A stretch of DNA of 64,000 nt, from NCBI GenBank assembly GCA_947259505.1, contig CAMYLT010000008.1, positions 1-64,000 of the forward strand, in the 5' to 3' direction. The translations under genes were made by a program, and so were the position numbers. Source of the stretch: an uncultured Porticoccus sp. (GTDB lineage Bacteria > Pseudomonadota > Gammaproteobacteria > Pseudomonadales > Porticoccaceae). This document shows positions 63,329 to 64,000 of this stretch, piece by piece; position 1 is the first letter of the stretch, and every line of letters begins with the position of its first letter. The notes under the pieces are model-generated. The model ran no database searches, had not been told where the DNA came from, and saw only the letters and a list, made by a program, of their open reading frames with translations.

Positions 63329-63482
63329 TCCGGTAACTGACAGAAGAGGTAGCTTTCCTCTGCAACTTCCGGGATGTAATGGGTCATTATCCGCAATCAG
63401 CGGGTACTTTGAACCAGTGTGTTCGCGACTATGGTGCTAGGAAGTGGGCCGGTGTTTCAGTGGGAAAACCTGCCGTCAGTAA

Positions 63483-63535
63483 AAAATAACCCGGGGCCGT
63501 TGGTGACATTTCGACCCCGGATTATGCTTTAGCGC
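63483..63535 (-). terminator. Terminator of the outer-membrane protein gene
   Basis: Minus strand: AATCCGGGG-N18-CCCCGGGTT followed by ATTTTTTAC. Confidence 0.6.
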
Positions 63536-63561
63536 GACATGCTAATCAGTTGGATATCCGA

Positions 63562-64000
63562 TCAGAATGTGTAGTTGACGGTGAACCAGACTTTCTCGGT
63601 ATCCACTGCAAACTCGTCTGCATCGTACATGGCGTATTTCAGCTCAACTGACAGATTTTTGTTGATGGGGTAGGTGGCGACGGCGTCGAATTCCTCACCG
63701 TAGTCGGCACTGCCCTCATCGGCAGAGAAGTCGTGGTAGAAAGCGGCCAGGGACACACCTGCTACTTTACCGGCCACTTTGACGTACAGATCCTCAATAC
63801 CGTCATTGGGGGTTACCAGAAACATGTCAGCCCAGCCCTGGAATTTGTGCAGGGTAGCCAGCGGGGTGCTGAAAGCTTTCTTGCCGTCATCACTGCCCAG
63901 CAGCTCGTAACCTATACCCAGACCAACACCTTTGACCTTGGTGCCGAGTTCTGCCATGTAGTACTCGGCGTCGTAGTCGGTGGCATTGTCACCGTAATCA
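63562..64000 (-). CDS. Outer-membrane beta-barrel protein (porin-like), C-terminal part
   Basis: The gene runs off the right edge; about 145 codons are visible, and the frame continues upstream of the ATG at 63957 as far as the edge. The sequence alternates polar and hydrophobic residues as in barrel strands (LGIGYELLG, DLYVKVAGKVAGVSLAAFYHDF, SVELKYAMYDAD) and ends in aromatic F (WFTVNYTF), the signature recognised by the Bam complex. It resembles alginate-export or other porin-like barrels; substrate unknown. Confidence 0.82.
   Translation of the reverse strand, partial: DYGDNATDYDAEYYMAELGTKVKGVGLGIGYELLGSDDGKKAFSTPLATLHKFQGWADMFLVTPNDGIEDLYVKVAGKVAGVSLAAFYHDFSADEGSADYGEEFDAVATYPINKNLSVELKYAMYDADEFAVDTEKVWFTVNYTF

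Overview
The window is typical of a marine gammaproteobacterium. Gene content and protein character suggest the Cellvibrionales/Spongiibacteraceae or a neighbouring group; this is inference, since no 16S rRNA is present. Most of it is stable chromosome: ribosome and cofactor enzymes, acyl-CoA catabolism, glycine cleavage, sulfate activation, molybdopterin synthesis. Short decayed genes and one accessory patch lie among them.

Layout. 1-1.6 kb is a low-GC accessory patch. It holds the end of an IS3-family element and two promoterless gene cassettes bounded by integron attC sites, each carrying a small HEPN/abortive-infection-like protein. 1.9-7.2 kb holds housekeeping genes (RNase AM/YciV, a SprT-like protein, a GIY-YIG protein, PpnP, a YhiN-type flavoprotein, YaeQ). 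7.2-10.6 kb is a ketone-body module (LysR regulator, scoAB, 3-hydroxybutyrate dehydrogenase). 10.8-16.0 kb has rimO, slyD and the split adenosylcobalamin ribonucleotide reductase with two NrdR boxes. 16.2-22.4 kb has a glycine-zipper lipoprotein, shikimate kinase, a LysR regulator and gcvT-gcvP without gcvH. 22.5-26.4 kb has a catalase remnant, lipocalin, nhaA, rlmJ and ybfF. 26.6-29.5 kb is an aminotransferase/succinate-semialdehyde dehydrogenase pair under a perfect FNR-type box. 29.7-30.4 kb is an orphan phage-like CI/Cro switch. 30.5-33 kb has a GST, a PQQ-dehydrogenase remnant and an SDR.

33.0-41.7 kb is the complete propionyl-CoA to succinyl-CoA pathway (AraC regulator, methylmalonyl-CoA mutase, both propionyl-CoA carboxylase subunits, MeaB, epimerase). 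41.9-47.7 kb, all on the minus strand, runs TetR - cysC - sat - DHH phosphoesterase - enoyl-CoA hydratase - FAD oxidase. The last gene has a homopolymer frameshift near its 3' end.

47.8-59.0 kb holds two separate, poorly characterised ATP-grasp/transglutaminase systems. The first is a minus-strand trio: transglutaminase-DUF2126, circularly permuted ATP-grasp fused to alpha-E, and a small transglutaminase. The second, beyond a tRNA-Arg gene, is a plus-strand trio: retropepsin-like lipoprotein, inactive transglutaminase with a multi-TM domain, and a RimK-like ligase. Both are predicted peptide or amide ligation/hydrolysis modules. 59.0-62.0 kb has cytochrome c5 and mobA-moeB-moaA. 62.0-63.3 kb is a TetR/AhpD-type pair sharing three copies of one operator, with a probable leaderless TetR transcript. 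The right edge cuts an outer-membrane barrel gene.

Common threads are acyl-CoA, amino-acid and ketone catabolism feeding the TCA cycle, and dependence on adenosylcobalamin (NrdJ and methylmalonyl-CoA mutase). The least explained parts are the cassette pair at the left edge and the two ligase clusters at 47.8-59 kb. All calls come from reading the sequence and recalled family knowledge; no database search was run.
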